Assembly (NCBI GenBank): GCA_022695795.1
Contig: MU404154.1
Span: forward strand, 62,001-126,000
Direction of reading: 5' to 3'
Source of the DNA: Biscogniauxia marginata
Lineage: Eukaryota > Ascomycota > Sordariomycetes > Xylariales > Xylariaceae
DNA: 64,000 bases
Positions 23,201 to 35,603 of this stretch are shown piece by piece. The first letter of the stretch is position 1, and each line of letters opens with the position of its first letter. The notes below the pieces were generated by a model. It was not told the DNA's origin. It did no database searches and saw only the letters and a program-made list of their open reading frames with translations. Position numbers and translations under genes: made by a program.

Positions 23201-26001
23201 GAGAATTATGATGAAAGGACCGAGTATGATAGCTGCTAAGTAGATATTCGAGGTATAATTCATTTATCACAGTGATAGACGCTCGTCTATATATGTACTT
23301 TCGTTCTCAATAGAGAGCATTGGTAGAACAAGACGAAGCTCTGCCACGTCAATGTTCATTAAAGTAGAAAAAGGTACAGTCATCTGCCCGTCCACCGACA
23401 TAGTCGCTTGATGCCGTGATTGAATGATTGAAACAGGGAATAGGGTGTTGCTGAGAAGGACGACCCTAGGGTGCAAATGCAATGCTCTTGACGAAATTCC
23501 ATAGTGGCGTGGCAAATTTGGCGAATAGCGCTTTGGTATACCTAGGTGGTGATCCAGTATCAAGATGTAGGGTTAGGAAATGGGAATTGAGAAAAAAGAT
23601 GTTTCATACTGCTCTCTTTCAGAATCATGGGTGCAGCAAAGTCCTAGTCTGGACATGAAGTACATAGGTGAGTCCTAAAGCCGTATAACCCAAGCAAGAG
23701 GAAATACATGCTTAGCATCATGTTGATTGCATGTATGAGATTTTGTTCGTGTGAACCGAGTCCTTTTGTGGTACTTTTGTTACACCATAGCTATGTTAAA
23801 GTTCCAATAATAGAGATATTAAGATCCTGTCCAGCTCGGACGCATACGAATGGTAACTCACCTCACAGGCTAGGGAGCTAGGCGGACAGTTGGTAGGGAG
23901 ATATATTAAAATAAAACAAAACAAAATAAAATAAAAGCAGAAAGAATAAAGGATGATATCAATCAACACCCAAAAGTTCCACCAGATACAGCGGCTAGAG
24001 TAACCTTGCACTAAGGCTAGATACCCAGCTCCCGTTAAAGATTGGAACTCATGCTTGGTTGAAACGACACGCGATAAACTTGTGGGGTAATTATTTGCCT
24101 CAGTGGCAAGAATGGATAGTAAGTAGAAAAAAGTCAAACCAAAGAGGCACGGTTAGCCTCGTATGCTCAACACGGGTATCGTGTGCGGTCTTTTTGTTGC
24201 AAGCCTACCTAGTCGTTCACCAACTCCCAATTGGGTATTCCGTAAATGATGCCACCCTCCGACTAGAGTGTATTGTGATTGGATCACGTTCTATGCCCAA
24301 TCGAAGGCCCTATGTAGTTTCCTCCGCGAACGAATATTCAATGCCAAGAGAGGCTGTGCCGGACTGAAGAAGGAGAAAAGTTTATAAAACCCTTTGGACA
24401 CAGTCCCGACTGATAATACTCATGTTTTCAATAAAGCGTAGGTCGAGTGATACTTGGATCATATGTCAATGTAGGTTATGTAGTACATATTCAAGAGTCA
24501 GGTGAACTGTGACTAAATAGGAGAGTGGCGGCATACATGTATGTATGCAAGTTCACCTGTATACCTACAAAACCTTCTGATGGTTGTATCTGAGCACCCT
24601 TCAACCCTTCAACTCTACACCGTACATGTATGGATGAACCAGCAATTGGAGCAATCTACTTCTCAATACCTGCTACCTTACCTGGTATGTATGTATTATA
24701 TACACATACCTACCTACCTACCTACCTAGGCACTAAAGATTATTAGTCGGCATGTTAGTCTAGATTTGATCTAACTACTAGGTTGGATTAGTAGTTTATA
24801 CACTTGGAGGAACTTCTCCTCAGTGGCACACAGCCCCTCTTCATACCTAGCACAGCCGGTTTCTCTCTGTAAAGATGCAACCAGGTAGGTAGCAACCTTC
24901 TATTACAGCCACCACGAGAAAACAAGCACAGCCATACCCCGCTGCCACCTTTTCCACCGTCAGCATCTGCATCACACCCGATTCACCAGAAGTTAGGTCT
25001 TAGATGATAGCATCATTTTCTCTTCAGTAACTTCCGAGATCCGTGATTGAGTAGGTGCCGAGCCTTCTCGAACATGTCAGCTTTCTACACTTGCATCGCC
25101 TGTACCACGAGAATATGAAATCCCCTTGGATTGATTCTATACGCTACTATTATGTAACATGGCAAACCATGTCGAGGTATATAACTTAGCGTACCTTTTT
25201 AGTAGACCAAAGCAATTGTACGTACCTAGACTAGGTATTGTTTAGCAGATGCAATAGAATGGCCACTGCTCACATAAAATATATAACAAAGCGATACTTG
25301 AAGCCGAATCTACATCTATAAACTTTACACACTATGTAGCTAGGTAGGCATATTACTAGATGCGCATGAGCTTGTCTGCCCTGTCAGGCGCATTTGAGAT
25401 TACAGTCGTAAGTTTTCTACCTCTTACTAGACTAACAGACTCTCTCGACGCAAAGTGACCGTGAATGTGATTGGCTCCCTACAATACAATACTTGATTTC
25501 GCTAGGTTAGGCCTTCTGCTTGGCGACCACCTCACTGTCCCTCCCTCTCATGGTAGAAACGTATGTACATATTGAGTACCTATCCCCTCTGTTTCCTCCT
25601 ATCTTATACCACTCGGTACCTGGGTGAGGCAGGCTAGCAGATAAGCCACCTGGGAGCTCCCGCGGGGATCCACTGAGGGGCTCCCTCAATTGCTCCCCCT
25701 CTCACTCTCTCACTCTCTCACTCTCCCACTCTCACTTACACCCTGCCACCCTGGAACAACACAACACAACCTACAGGTAGCGCGGCCTGTTGGCTGGCCG
25801 TGGCTGTATTACTTCTTCACCTTACGAGGGTCATGCTTCTGTCAAGGGGATAGCCGCCAGCCTTGTCTATGATGAGCCGATCCTCTCTTAATCAACTATT
25901 CCCGCTCCTCGCGAGGGACCAATTCGTATCTCTCTTTTCACTCCGCACCTACACTCCTCCCCGAATTGCGTTCTCAGGGCATCACCACCCCTTGAACCCG
26001 T
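20224..26001. other. long intergenic region, no gene recognised
   Basis: About 5.8 kb of ordinary base composition with only short, isolated open frames on both strands and no recognisable domain or splice-consistent exon set. It contains microsatellite bits: (TACC)n near 24705-24728, a near-tandem CTCTCACT tract at 25697-25737 and an AAAATAAAACAAAAC-type tract at 23908-23938. The last 300 bases are CT-rich and probably form the leader of the ankyrin gene. Confidence 0.5.
25697..25737. repeat. CTCTCACT-type tandem repeat
   Basis: Five imperfect units of CTCTCACT/CTCCCACT in a row, about 265-305 bp before the start codon of the ankyrin-repeat gene. CT-rich tracts are common in fungal promoters, so it may contribute to that promoter. 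Confidence 0.8.
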
Positions 26002-28307
26002 ATGCCCCTGACCGTCACTATGGATTCCGGCTCACCCACAACTACCAGCTCGACAAATAGAGGGGGCCGTCCTAAGGATTGGACTGATACCCGTGTTCGA
26101 AAACTGATCCGGCTCTATACCTACACAAGACTCTCCTTCGGGTTTATATTAGACATTCTCGAGACTCTTGATGACGGTGTTTGGAAGCCAGGGTGAGTCG
26201 TGTCATCACTTATAAGTCAGTAGTTGTCTCGGACCTAACTCATCTATGTAACAGCAAAGATGCAGCCAACAAAGTGAAGAATGCTCTCCTCGGGAACGAT
26301 CCCCGGTGGATTAGACCGAAGGATGCTGAGGACGAGGAGAAGCGCATCACCGGTCTCAAGAATAGCCGCCGTGCCAAGAATCGTCTTAGACGGACAACCT
26401 CCTATGCAACCCCAGATCTTGAAAATTTTAGTCTGCCGCAATATCCCGGCGCCGGATTTGATGGTGTCCCTCTCACCCACTCCTACCACCCTTCATCCGA
26501 GAAGGTGGACGAAGTGCCAATTAGCCCATGGGATTTTAGAGATACGAACGCTCATTTTAACGGCGGTCCGAGCCTCTATTCAGTTTCCACTCACGATGAT
26601 GCATCAAAGCCTTGGTTCTCCCAGGGGCCTTTCACACGTTTCAATACGTCTCGCCAGGGCACTGGCCTAACTAGCTCTACCGATATTAGCATGAATAGTG
26701 GCATCCGAGCCAAACTATCATCCTTACCCAAAACCCAAGCAAAAGATATAATGCGTCTGGTGAAACGATTCACCCTCGAAAAGAATTCCGAGACCCAACA
26801 GTCTCCAATCACTTCACCTAGCGGTATCCCAAATTTGCAATTTCAATCGCCCACGGATGACCTCCAGGCCCAGCACGAGTTGGCCACCCAAGACGTGCAG
26901 GATGCAAGACACGCAGTGCCCGGCGACTTCCTGAAGACCGATCTTTTTACAGGACGCCTTCAATGTTCTGCTCGTTCTTCATCTCACGAGGCTGGAACGT
27001 GCTGGTGTAGGATTGCAGCCGAGATTTCTCAAGTACGGGGCATATGGGCAAGCCTAGGAACCCTTCCGGACATTTCCTATCCAGGTCTCGAGAGTCGTGA
27101 CCCATTTGGGAACACGGTGTTTCATCACTTCGCAACCTTGGATGGGATTCATAACTCATTCATACGCTTTGTTTCCCATGCACTCCAACGTCCTGACCTC
27201 CCAATTTGCGCCACAAATACTGCTGGACAGACGTTTCTTCATGTTCTTCACTCGTCTTGGTTCGCTGACGGACCGCGGTTCAGGGAACTATTAAGGGCGC
27301 TTGAAAATACTAGATTCAACATTTTCGCAACCGACGTCTATGGTCGCAATGTATTTCACCTACTCAGAAACAGAATGGGAGATTCAGCTCGTTTCCCTCA
27401 ACATACTCATGAGTGGAATTCCCTGAATAGGCGAGACGCCTTTGGAGTCAAGCCCATGGCATTACGGGCATGGAGGAACTTGGACCCTAATGTGGCTCAG
27501 ACATCGCAGCCTGTAGGTATAATGGATACCATGGATCTATCCAGGACAGATTCACCATTGGTAAGAATCAGTATACCGTCTGAAAATGAAGACACCACCC
27601 GAATCCGGCAGAACACCGCTCTTCTCGAGCTCATCAACAGTGCTAGTAGCATTGAGAACCCAAATCCCCTACTGGAAGACTCGCACGGACGAAATGGGCT
27701 ACACTGTCTTGCCGAAGTTGACTTGGACATTGGACCACTTCGAACCTCTAGTTCAAGCTCACGACAGTCGAAGAAGCGGAAATACGGGGAGGATGACGAT
27801 GCGCCTAGTCCTCAATCTAGGCAAAGTAGTAGGCGGCTACAATATCTCCAAGGATTACTACACGCCAAGCTTGACGTCAATCACTACGATGAAAATGGAT
27901 ACACACCACTTATGGCATTTGTCACTCACGGCCGCGACGACTCCAGGTGGGAGAAGAACGATCTGGAGAAAATGATCAGGATGCTCGTGCGTACCGGTGG
28001 TGCCAACATGGAAGCACGCAATCGCGAAGGGGAGACCGCTCTTCACATTGCTGCGAGAAGGGGTCAGAAGGTTGCGCTCAAGGAGCTCTTAGAACTTGGC
28101 GCCAACCCTAACGTGCGCAACGCACAAGGTTTGGGTATCCTCGCCGTCATAGACGAGTTCTACCGTCATACCGAACGCGATGGTGTGTTCGGCGCCCGAC
28201 TTGAAGTCTGCCGCTGTCTGCTCACGGGACGTGCCTCTGAGCCCGTGCTACAGGAGCCCACAGTTCTGGCCGAATGGGCAATGAGACAAGAGGAGCTCAC
28301 ATTATAG
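26002..28307 (+). CDS. ankyrin-repeat protein with N-terminal DNA-binding-like domain
   Basis: Exons are 26002-26192 and 26255-28307. The 62-nt intron begins GTGAGT, has a CCTAACT branch point and ends AACAG. It gives 747 residues from the first ATG, or 741 from the ATG at 26020, which is equally plausible. Residues about 20-105 (GRPKDWTDTRVRKLIRLYTY to the basic RRAKNRLRR) resemble the N-terminal helical domains of fungal Clr5-type proteins. That assignment is from memory of the pattern and is tentative. Residues about 100-570 are low-complexity with two degenerate repeat-like segments. The C terminus has clear ankyrin repeats, DENGYTPLMAFVTHG and NREGETALHIAARRGQKVAL followed by ELGANPNVRNAQG. 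A KKRKYGEDDD stretch could be a nuclear signal. Function is unknown; the family mediates protein contacts. Confidence 0.85.
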
Positions 28308-29729
28308 CGGCGGCTGCTTGTATCCTGATTGTCTGTTTGATCTTTCATTTTTCTTCTTTTATTCATTCAGACGGTGCCATCCCATAGATGGAGGGTTAGA
28401 ATACGCGGGTCGTTTTCTTTTCTGGTTCGTTACTATACGATACCTATAGACGGCGTCGATCAAGAAGGAATGTTTGGATACCCTTGATTTTCAACAGAGG
28501 AGTTTTCGGATAGGTAAAAGGGGGAGTTTGAGAGTTTCGATGGCCATCTATAAATGCATGATGAGCATTTGCTTCCATCTAGATACCTGACCCCATAACA
28601 GAGATTGCTTTTCAGACATGGCATCTCTTCATCGTAATGTTCCTTGTCCAAATGATGTGTAATTCAAAGGAATAATAATGGGTTGAGCGCTGATTGGTTA
28701 CACAATCTAGTGGTTTTGATGACAGACAGCTAGAGCTTTGGTGTCCTAGATGTTCTCTTGCACTGTTCAATATTGAATTTACAGTAACCACTCAGCGTAG
28801 GACTTTACTGCTAGGGATTGAAGCAAGGGGAAGTATAAGACCGCGAGCCCACACGAAGCCCACAAAGCCACCCAGTTACTCTTGCTGGAAAGTGTAGTTC
28901 GGGTTTAGGACTTATGAGGTATCTAAGCAACGTCGGTTCCATGCAGCACATAACTATGTACTCAGTCCTAGGACTCAATACGTAAGTGCTGCAGTACATA
29001 TACAGTAATTATCATGTGAGTTTATTATTTTTTTCTTAATAATATTGCAAAGAGAGAGGACACTCGGGCCAACGTACTGGGTGGGTTAGGACTTTCTGAG
29101 ATCCCATATGCTAGACCTTACATGCGACCGTTCGTTTCAAAAGTGAAAGGGCACGAGTAGTTAATGTGAACAAAATCTTCTGAGACCTTCATGTTCTGGC
29201 TGGCTCTATGTAACTAACTAATGTAACTAATCAGCAGCCTAGCAGGTTCTCATTTTATCTTGCTACTTCGATAGCTAATAAATCATATAGTGAACCCATG
29301 CGCGCCTTGGCCGCGGAGCGCGGGCTAGGAAGCTCTTTTCCATCAACGTGGCCCACACTCATAAATTGATCTTAGAGATATTATCATAGAAGGGTGCGTA
29401 GATTATCTCAAGTATGCTTTAAACTAGAGGCTTAGCAGTTCTGCATTGAATTGGTCCTTAAACTTACTGTAGATCTGACAAAATGGCAGGCAATGTACTA
29501 ACCTAGGTACCTCCGATGTGTTATACAATGTCCTATAGAGCTTCTAGAGATATCTATGACTACTACTACAAGCTGGAGACTTCTTAGTGGTCATCAAGGA
29601 CTTACACAGTTGAAAAGGAGTTGCAAGGTGAGAAGTTCTAGCTAGTCGCTCGGGTTTTATAAAGTATCGGCGTCGAGAGGTCGGATGGTTGACTTATGTC
29701 TTCATTATCTCTACTTTTGACGCACTTAC
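28308..29729. other. intergenic region, no gene recognised
   Basis: About 1.4 kb between converging genes. It should contain the 3' ends of both the ankyrin gene and the DUF3632 gene. Short frames only. Confidence 0.6.
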
Positions 29730-30642
29730 CTACCCACTCTTCAGCCGATTCTGCGTCCACACCTCCATCAACCTTGCGGCCCGCAGCGCCAGTGCCTTCG
29801 CCTCCTCCATGGTAGTCTTACCCGCGAGCTCTCGGAACCGCGCCGTCCAGAAATCCCACCTCTCGCGAACCAGCCCGCTCCTCCCGTGGAACAGGGCGCC
29901 GCCCCTCAGGACCCGCTGCTCACTCGCATCGAGCGCCGGGTCGGGCCGAGCGGCCAGTAGATTCACGAGGACGGGGCCCGCGTAGATGATATGCACGGCT
30001 GCGGTCATGAGATCCCGATCAAAGCCCTTCGTGTTGTCGGTGACAATTTCCTCCTCCAGGGCGGTCCGCAGCATCCATATCGCTGTGGTTTCAGAGTGGG
30101 ATACGCCCGTGTGGACGAGCCGTGCCTCGAATGCGTGGAATGATACCCACTGCTGGTTTATCTGCGATTGCTCGTCTTCGCTGCTCGACGTTCGTGGGCC
30201 GTTGAGGTGCTCCCTGATGGCGGCGCCGAGGATGGGAAGCCCTGACCAGACGCGATGCTGAGGACATTGTTAGCGGTATGTGTTCGGCGCCCGTCAAACA
30301 GACCAGAAGGCGGAGAAAGAGATGACTAACATCCCAGACGGTGACCCCAGTGTCGGGTAGCAGTGTCAGCTCTCTTAAGAACGCGACTATCTTATCCTGG
30401 CCCGGGTGGTCGTGCGGGAGCTGCTCGGCGACCTGGATGATATCCTTCCAGAAGTTCCAGAAGAATCCCTCATCCCAGGTCTTCTCGGTGTCGCTTGGGT
30501 CAGCTGGTAGTGCCGCAATGGCAGCGGCTGCTTTGGCGGCGGAGGTGGGGTTGTCTGGCTGCAGGTACTCATTGAGGATGCTGAAGATGTCGTTACGATT
30601 CGGGCTCTCCCGTACTTGTCGTAGAGAAACGTGTTGCGCCAT
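29730..30642 (-). CDS. DUF3632 family protein
   Basis: Exons on the minus strand are 30642-30331 and 30257-29730, giving 279 residues. The 73-nt intron runs GTTAGT..CTCAG and its removal joins PDTGVTVWD to HRVWSGLPILGA, which is the conserved centre of this fungal-only family. Other family-like segments are the Trp-rich EGFFWNFWKDIIQVAEQLPH, the DHPGQDKIVAFLRELTLLPD block and the C-terminal half with HTGVSHSETTAIWMLRTALE. The protein is helical with no signal peptide, membrane segment or catalytic motif. The molecular role of DUF3632 proteins is not known; they occur in variable numbers in moulds and are often accessory genes. Confidence 0.85.
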
Positions 30643-30753
30643 GGCTGTAGTAGCAAGTGGTGACTACCAGGGGACTACATGTATCCAAAGGGTGTGTTGT
30701 GAATAAAAATGTTAACTTATACCTTAAGTCTCAGGCGAGTGCATCAGGGACGA

Positions 30754-30770
30754 GGGGGGGGGGGGGGGGG
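30754..30770 (+). repeat. 17-base poly(G) run
   Basis: An uninterrupted G17 tract about 110 bp upstream of the DUF3632 start codon (C-rich on that gene's coding strand). Similar G runs occur at about 31088-31100 and 47179-47192. Confidence 0.95.
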
Positions 30771-31545
30771 TGCTAGGCACATGTAGCTATGTAAATGAAT
30801 CCCCTAGTTCGGATGATACGTCATTAGTGCAACCAATTGCAGTTTGGAATTGAATCACGGCGATGATTCATGTTCACGCGAGAGAACCATTGGCTCTATA
30901 GGAGTAGACAACAATCAAAATGTGGACTTGGTACTGATGAGAGCTAACCCGAAAGGGCAGGAGGCAATATGTTCCCGTCAAATAGGGGGCACCTAAGGTA
31001 TTGCGCAAGAGAGAATCGACTCCGAATCGCCTTAGATCTATAGATCTAGTATCTCTTCAGTCAGTCTGGTGCTGTTCATGAAAGGGGTGTGGGGGGGGGG
31101 TTACCTGTCTTCTTATGCAGCATAGCTCGTGTTCCCTGATGACTACATTGGTAGAGCGCGAGCTCTGGTGTACTCATACGCGATAAATACTTATTAAATG
31201 CTATGCGAGAAACCAACTAGTAACTGCTGAGATGAAATAGAGTGCTGAAAAATAGACTTCCATGTTTGTGGTTCGAAGATAAAATTAGCAACTCATTAAA
31301 GATGACATTGTAGAGAGTTAACTTGTTTAAGCTTTTGCGAAATTCTTAATGCCAATGTGTGCCGATAGTCCCAGCCATGCAATAGATGATCTCGAAAGAA
31401 CTATAATTATCCCGGTACTCTCCGTTGATTCGAACACTGTTGACGTTAGTCAATACTAGTTGTTTTCAGGGTCAGTAATGTGTACTTACAAACCGTACGG
31501 TAGTCGAGCGTCTATAGGTCTCAGTTGGTGGTTCATTATTAACTG

Positions 31546-31943
31546 TCAATTCCCGTTAGGTGCTGCGCCTCGGGTTGCAGCAGATAGAATTGCGGCCATC
31601 CGTTCCCGCGATTGATCCTCTGTAAGGGGCGTCCGGAATTGTTGAATAGGTCTCAGAATGCGGTCTTCGGCGTGGCTCTGCGGATTCAGGAACCGTTGCA
31701 GATTATACCCCGTATCAGTGGGAACATTGATCATAGGCCTTTGAACCTCCGGTGTGGCGCTGTCTTGGCTATCAAGAATGGATGTAGTCAGTCATTGAAG
31801 TTATAGCAAACCCCTTATTTGGGTAGCTCCAGCTCCAAGAACTTTCCATGGTATAAAGGAAAACCAGAACCTTACGCTATAAGCACCTACTTCAAGTACT
31901 GTACAGCGCCTGCCGACTCGTTACTCTGGACCTTGCTAGCCAT
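31546..31943 (-). CDS. possible small hypothetical protein (91 residues, two exons)
   Basis: Not recognised. On the minus strand an ATG at 31943 in a good context (AAAACATGGC) opens a 53-nt exon ending at GTAGGT (31890). A CTGAC branch point and a TTGATAG acceptor lead to a second exon 31768-31546 in the same reading frame. The joined product starts MASKVQSNESAGAVQYLNQD and ends with RERMAAILSAATRGAAPNGN. It is hydrophilic and Gln/Pro/Arg-rich with no signal peptide or membrane segment. Support is limited to splice signals, start context and protein-like composition. It could also be the 3' part of a longer gene extending towards 32340. Confidence 0.4.
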
Positions 31944-31989
31944 GTTTTATTTGGTAATGGTCTGTGTAGGTTGGGTGGGCCAACCGCGG

Positions 31990-32340
31990 TTAACCAGCGA
32001 TGGTCACTCGGCTGCATCCGCTAACAAGGGGGGTATGTGGGAGGGGACCCTGAATTGGTGGGGTGGCACACGGAGCTGAAAGCGCTCGGGATACTATTCG
32101 CGGGTATAATAGAACGGTATTGTATAGAGGATACAGCAACATGAAATGATCGGATGGAGTTGACTCAAGATCTTGCTGGTCGTCTTGAGGATGATGGTTC
32201 CAAGCCTTCAAGTGATTCGGAGGGCTCAAGCCGGATTTATGTACAGCAGCCGGCGTTGGGATCGCGTGCTCTCGTCCGCCCTTCTCAAGCTTGAATGCGT
32301 CTTCTAGATCTTACTCCCTACGGGCTGCGGCTCGAAGTTA
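31990..32340 (-). pseudogene. protein-like open stretch, possible exon or gene remnant
   Basis: Reading the minus strand from about 32315, an uninterrupted frame encodes a hydrophilic, protein-like segment containing REHAIPTPAAVHKSGLSPPN, HLKAWNHHPQDDQQDLESTP and SDHFMLLYPLY, running on to 31990. No start codon with family support lies upstream, and stops close the frame near 32320. It may be one exon of a multi-exon gene or a decayed fragment. I do not recognise it. Confidence 0.25.
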
Positions 32341-33621
32341 GGCTGATCTTGAACGTGATAATCTTTTCTGACGTAACTCGGTCCCAATGTAAGTGATGTC
32401 ATGGGAGATTCTTGCAATAACGCATTGCGCCTTGGGACAATAGAGCCAACTCAACGCCGAACCAGCGGCTGATGTGTATGGTGGAGGGCTAGGGCTGACA
32501 GACCCTGAAGGCTACTATGTAAGGGTCCAGACTCAGACGTTTACTCGCGACGCTGATCTTCTACTAGTTGGAGGAACTGAGCGGCACCGAAACCCGACCG
32601 ACGCAACTATGAGCTGATTGTCGGTCGAGATTTCTGCGAGAGAGGACAGGATTCTGAAGAATCCGATCGGGCAAAATTGGAATACTCCCCAACACCAACA
32701 GCTAACCTAGTGATCTTCAAGTAGACTCCACGTTTCCTCCTCGTGACCGCAATTATTGGACGATCACCACATCGTAACTGGCTTCTCTAGACCTCCGGAT
32801 AGATAAAATATAGTCCGATAACGCTTCTCTCATGAGGCTATCGAAATAATACGACCATGGAATCTCCCAAGGTGGCAACAACATCTCACTGCCTTTTCAA
32901 AACCGCACCCCTCGCGATACGATAGCTTCGTGCAAGATGCCGCCTATACTCACCGAACACTTATGACGCTTGCTTCTCGGCGCAACGTCACGATGCATAA
33001 TATTTTCCATCGAAGAAGCAGTGACGTGGATGTTAAGTTCAGTTCATAATATCATTAGTTAGAACGTACAGAAAAAGCTCAGGCCTAGACCGCGATTCAA
33101 TATCAGAAATTGACAGTTTTATGTATAGGTAGTACGTGTTTACGGCAGAGTCTCCGCGCATACATATCTGTAATACAGATACCGCAATACGTTCATCAGT
33201 GCTAGCCCCGGGAAAAGGTTGCTTCAAAGATTTGGTTAAACCTGGATACGTCATCAACGCCAAGTGTAGGGGCTCACTTAGCCCTCGAGGTTAATAGCAT
33301 ATAGTAACGGGCGCGGATTAGCAACCCTGAACCCCTGAAGTTCAGAAAGCACATGGTAGAGTACCGAGATCCTGATCTAATTTTGATGGGGAAAATTCAA
33401 AATCCCAACCAGGTAACATGGGCATCTTCCCCCCCCGCAAAAGAAGAATCTTCGATGCATATGTCGCATAGGGAAGGCAAGCAATAAGGGATCAGTGACG
33501 AATCCGTATTTCCGGTCTTGGCCTTGAATCAACGTATCAAGAATCAATTGGTGGGAGTCCGGTGATCTTCTGAACCCATCGCATCCAAGATTCTCGAAAG
33601 CCAATATAAATAAAAGGAACA

Positions 33622-33652
<31 letters not shown>

Positions 33653-33663
33653 CCCAAAAAAAA
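33622..33663 (+). repeat. C18-A10-C6-A8 homopolymer cluster
   Basis: Four consecutive homopolymer runs (18 C, 10 A, 6 C, 8 A) with no interrupting base. It is intergenic, between the 31546 model and the aldose epimerase gene. Confidence 0.95.
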
Positions 33664-34359
33664 CCGCATACATTAGACAATTCGGGTAGATCACGCCACG
33701 TTAGTATATTGGATGCCTCCCAAGATCTGGTTCGCCTTGGTCGCCGAGCTAGAAAGCCACGGGGGGATTGGGGTTCCTTTCCTACCGGCCAACAAGCACA
33801 TGGCCTATCAGGGAGGGGGCAGATGTCGATTAGTCGGTCCAGAACTTTCCTAGCTACGCTCCTGGCGGGATCAACACCATTTTCTGTATTTATTCTACTC
33901 GATAGGAAAATCAACAAGTATGATATGATGTCACAGGCGCCTCCACAGCAAAACTACGAAAAGGATATCTCTGAATCCTAGGCACCGCTTTTCCAAAAGA
34001 CGAAGATCCGGCACTAACAAGTGTTGAAGTTGGATTGGGTTGAGTTGAGACTTTTTGTTCAATTTGATATTATTATGTCTATGTACATACAACCTTGTCC
34101 TCCACGACCCCTTTCGGGCTCGCCCCTACCTTGTTAAATGATTATGCATTCTGTGACATTACGAAAACACCCCGTTTTGAATCATTGGCTTGGTCCAGTA
34201 TTCTACGGTATTTGGAAGATCATAGTGTCCCAAACGTCCAAGAGCTCTCCCAGGTGTACGTCTCACCAGGTCTGCCTATCTGTGCGTCGACACGTCCCCA
34301 TTCAGGACTGTAGGCAGGGCGTCAGTTTTCTTTTGCTGATCTACACAGGCTAAAACGAC

Positions 34360-35603
34360 TTACTGGTTGATCCCGTCGACGTAATCCTGGGCCTCAATCG
34401 CGACACATGAGCTCCTTACCACCTTTTTATTCTCGTCCGTGCCCTGTGTGCTCTTCAAGTCGGCTGATCCATCCATCCAGTTGCATGAGTAAACGACGAC
34501 ACCGGGCTGGTTAGTCTGGAGATCGGCCTTGATACCCGAGAAGGCACTTCCGAGAGATAGGACGACCGCATCCTCAGGTGCGTCGTCGATGAGGAAGTAA
34601 CCGTTGTACCCCTCGCATTCGCCGCCCCCGCCGCAGTTGCCCGGAAATTTCGGGTCATTTTGGCTGTGACCGAGAAATAGATTCGGACTACTCGCGAAAT
34701 CGTTGATGCTGTTAGCCTCCGCTGTCGCGATCTCGCCAGTCGGCAAGGCTCCGTCGTCGGCGACCAGATACCTCTTCGAGTACGGCATGTATAGCGTGTG
34801 GTTCCAGATCTTAACCGTCTCGGTATTCTTATAGGCGTCGAGGTTGAAGTATGTGTGTTGCGTAAGCATCAGAGCTGATTTTTTTCAAGCGCGGGTCAGT
34901 ATGACAATAGCATATTAACGTTGATGGTCAGACGAACGAGTCTTATATTCCAGGGATGCTGCCTCCATTTTTATCTTCCACGTGCTATTGCTAACACTGT
35001 ATGTGACGTTTGCCTCGACGAACCCAAGCATCCCCAATGACGAGTTGGAAGTGTCTTGGATCGCGAAGGTGATGGAATCCTCAGTTGTGCCTGATACATT
35101 CCACGTTCTATATGACCAGTTATTTGTACCCGAATGGAGGGTGTTAGCGCCATCGTTTAGTTCCGTGGTGTAAGTCTTATTGTCGATAGTATATTTGCCG
35201 TGTCCGATGCGATTCACGTAACGCCCCGGTATGCTATTATATACAGGATGGCCAGGATCCTCAGCTAGAAGAAAAATGTTAGTCGCCAGAGAGTTTTCAT
35301 CTGCTAGAGGAAGTGGAAGTGTTGGTACGATAATAGTCGATGTTGTCATATCCAAGAACAACATCAACCTCTTCCCCGTTCTTGTCTTTGACAAAGAGAT
35401 TGGTAAGCGTAGCTCCGTAAGGGATAAACTGTTTTAAATCAGCTCTTTCGTAATCCTTCAATGCATACCATTGATAGGCTACTCACTTGTGCTCTGATTC
35501 CCAGCGATTCTATAGTGTACTTTCCATCTTCACACCCACATAGTGATCGAGCAGTAACATAGCCCACTGCCGCCAAGAGCTGTTGTGCTGTATTCCACCT
35601 CAT
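34360..35603 (-). CDS. aldose 1-epimerase (galactose mutarotase family)
   Basis: Interconverts alpha and beta anomers of aldoses. Minus-strand exons are 35603-35487, 35428-35329, 35264-34938 and 34874-34360, giving 352 residues. The donors are GTGAGT, GTACCA and GTTCGT; the last is weak but is fixed by protein homology, since it restores KTPLMLTQHTYFNL. Family features in order are FIPYGATLTNLFVKDKNGEE, the HPVYNSIPGRYVNRIG block, the first catalytic-site loop LHSGTNNWSYRTWNV, the catalytic His in TQHTYFNLDAY, and the general-base Glu in SCVAIEAQDYVDGIN near the C terminus. The N terminus (LLAAVGYVTARSL) is a weak signal-peptide candidate. Several N-glycosylation sequons and a GNCGGGGEC loop suggest a secreted enzyme, but that is inference. 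Confidence 0.92.

Noticed and set aside
20480..23600. Several 60-110-codon frames considered as small secreted proteins
   Set aside because: None has a convincing signal peptide, cysteine pattern or start context, and they overlap on both strands.
33709..33981. 90-codon plus frame with a basic RRARKPRGDWG segment resembling retrotransposon linker sequence
   Set aside because: The resemblance is only a few residues, and no integrase or reverse-transcriptase motif is nearby.
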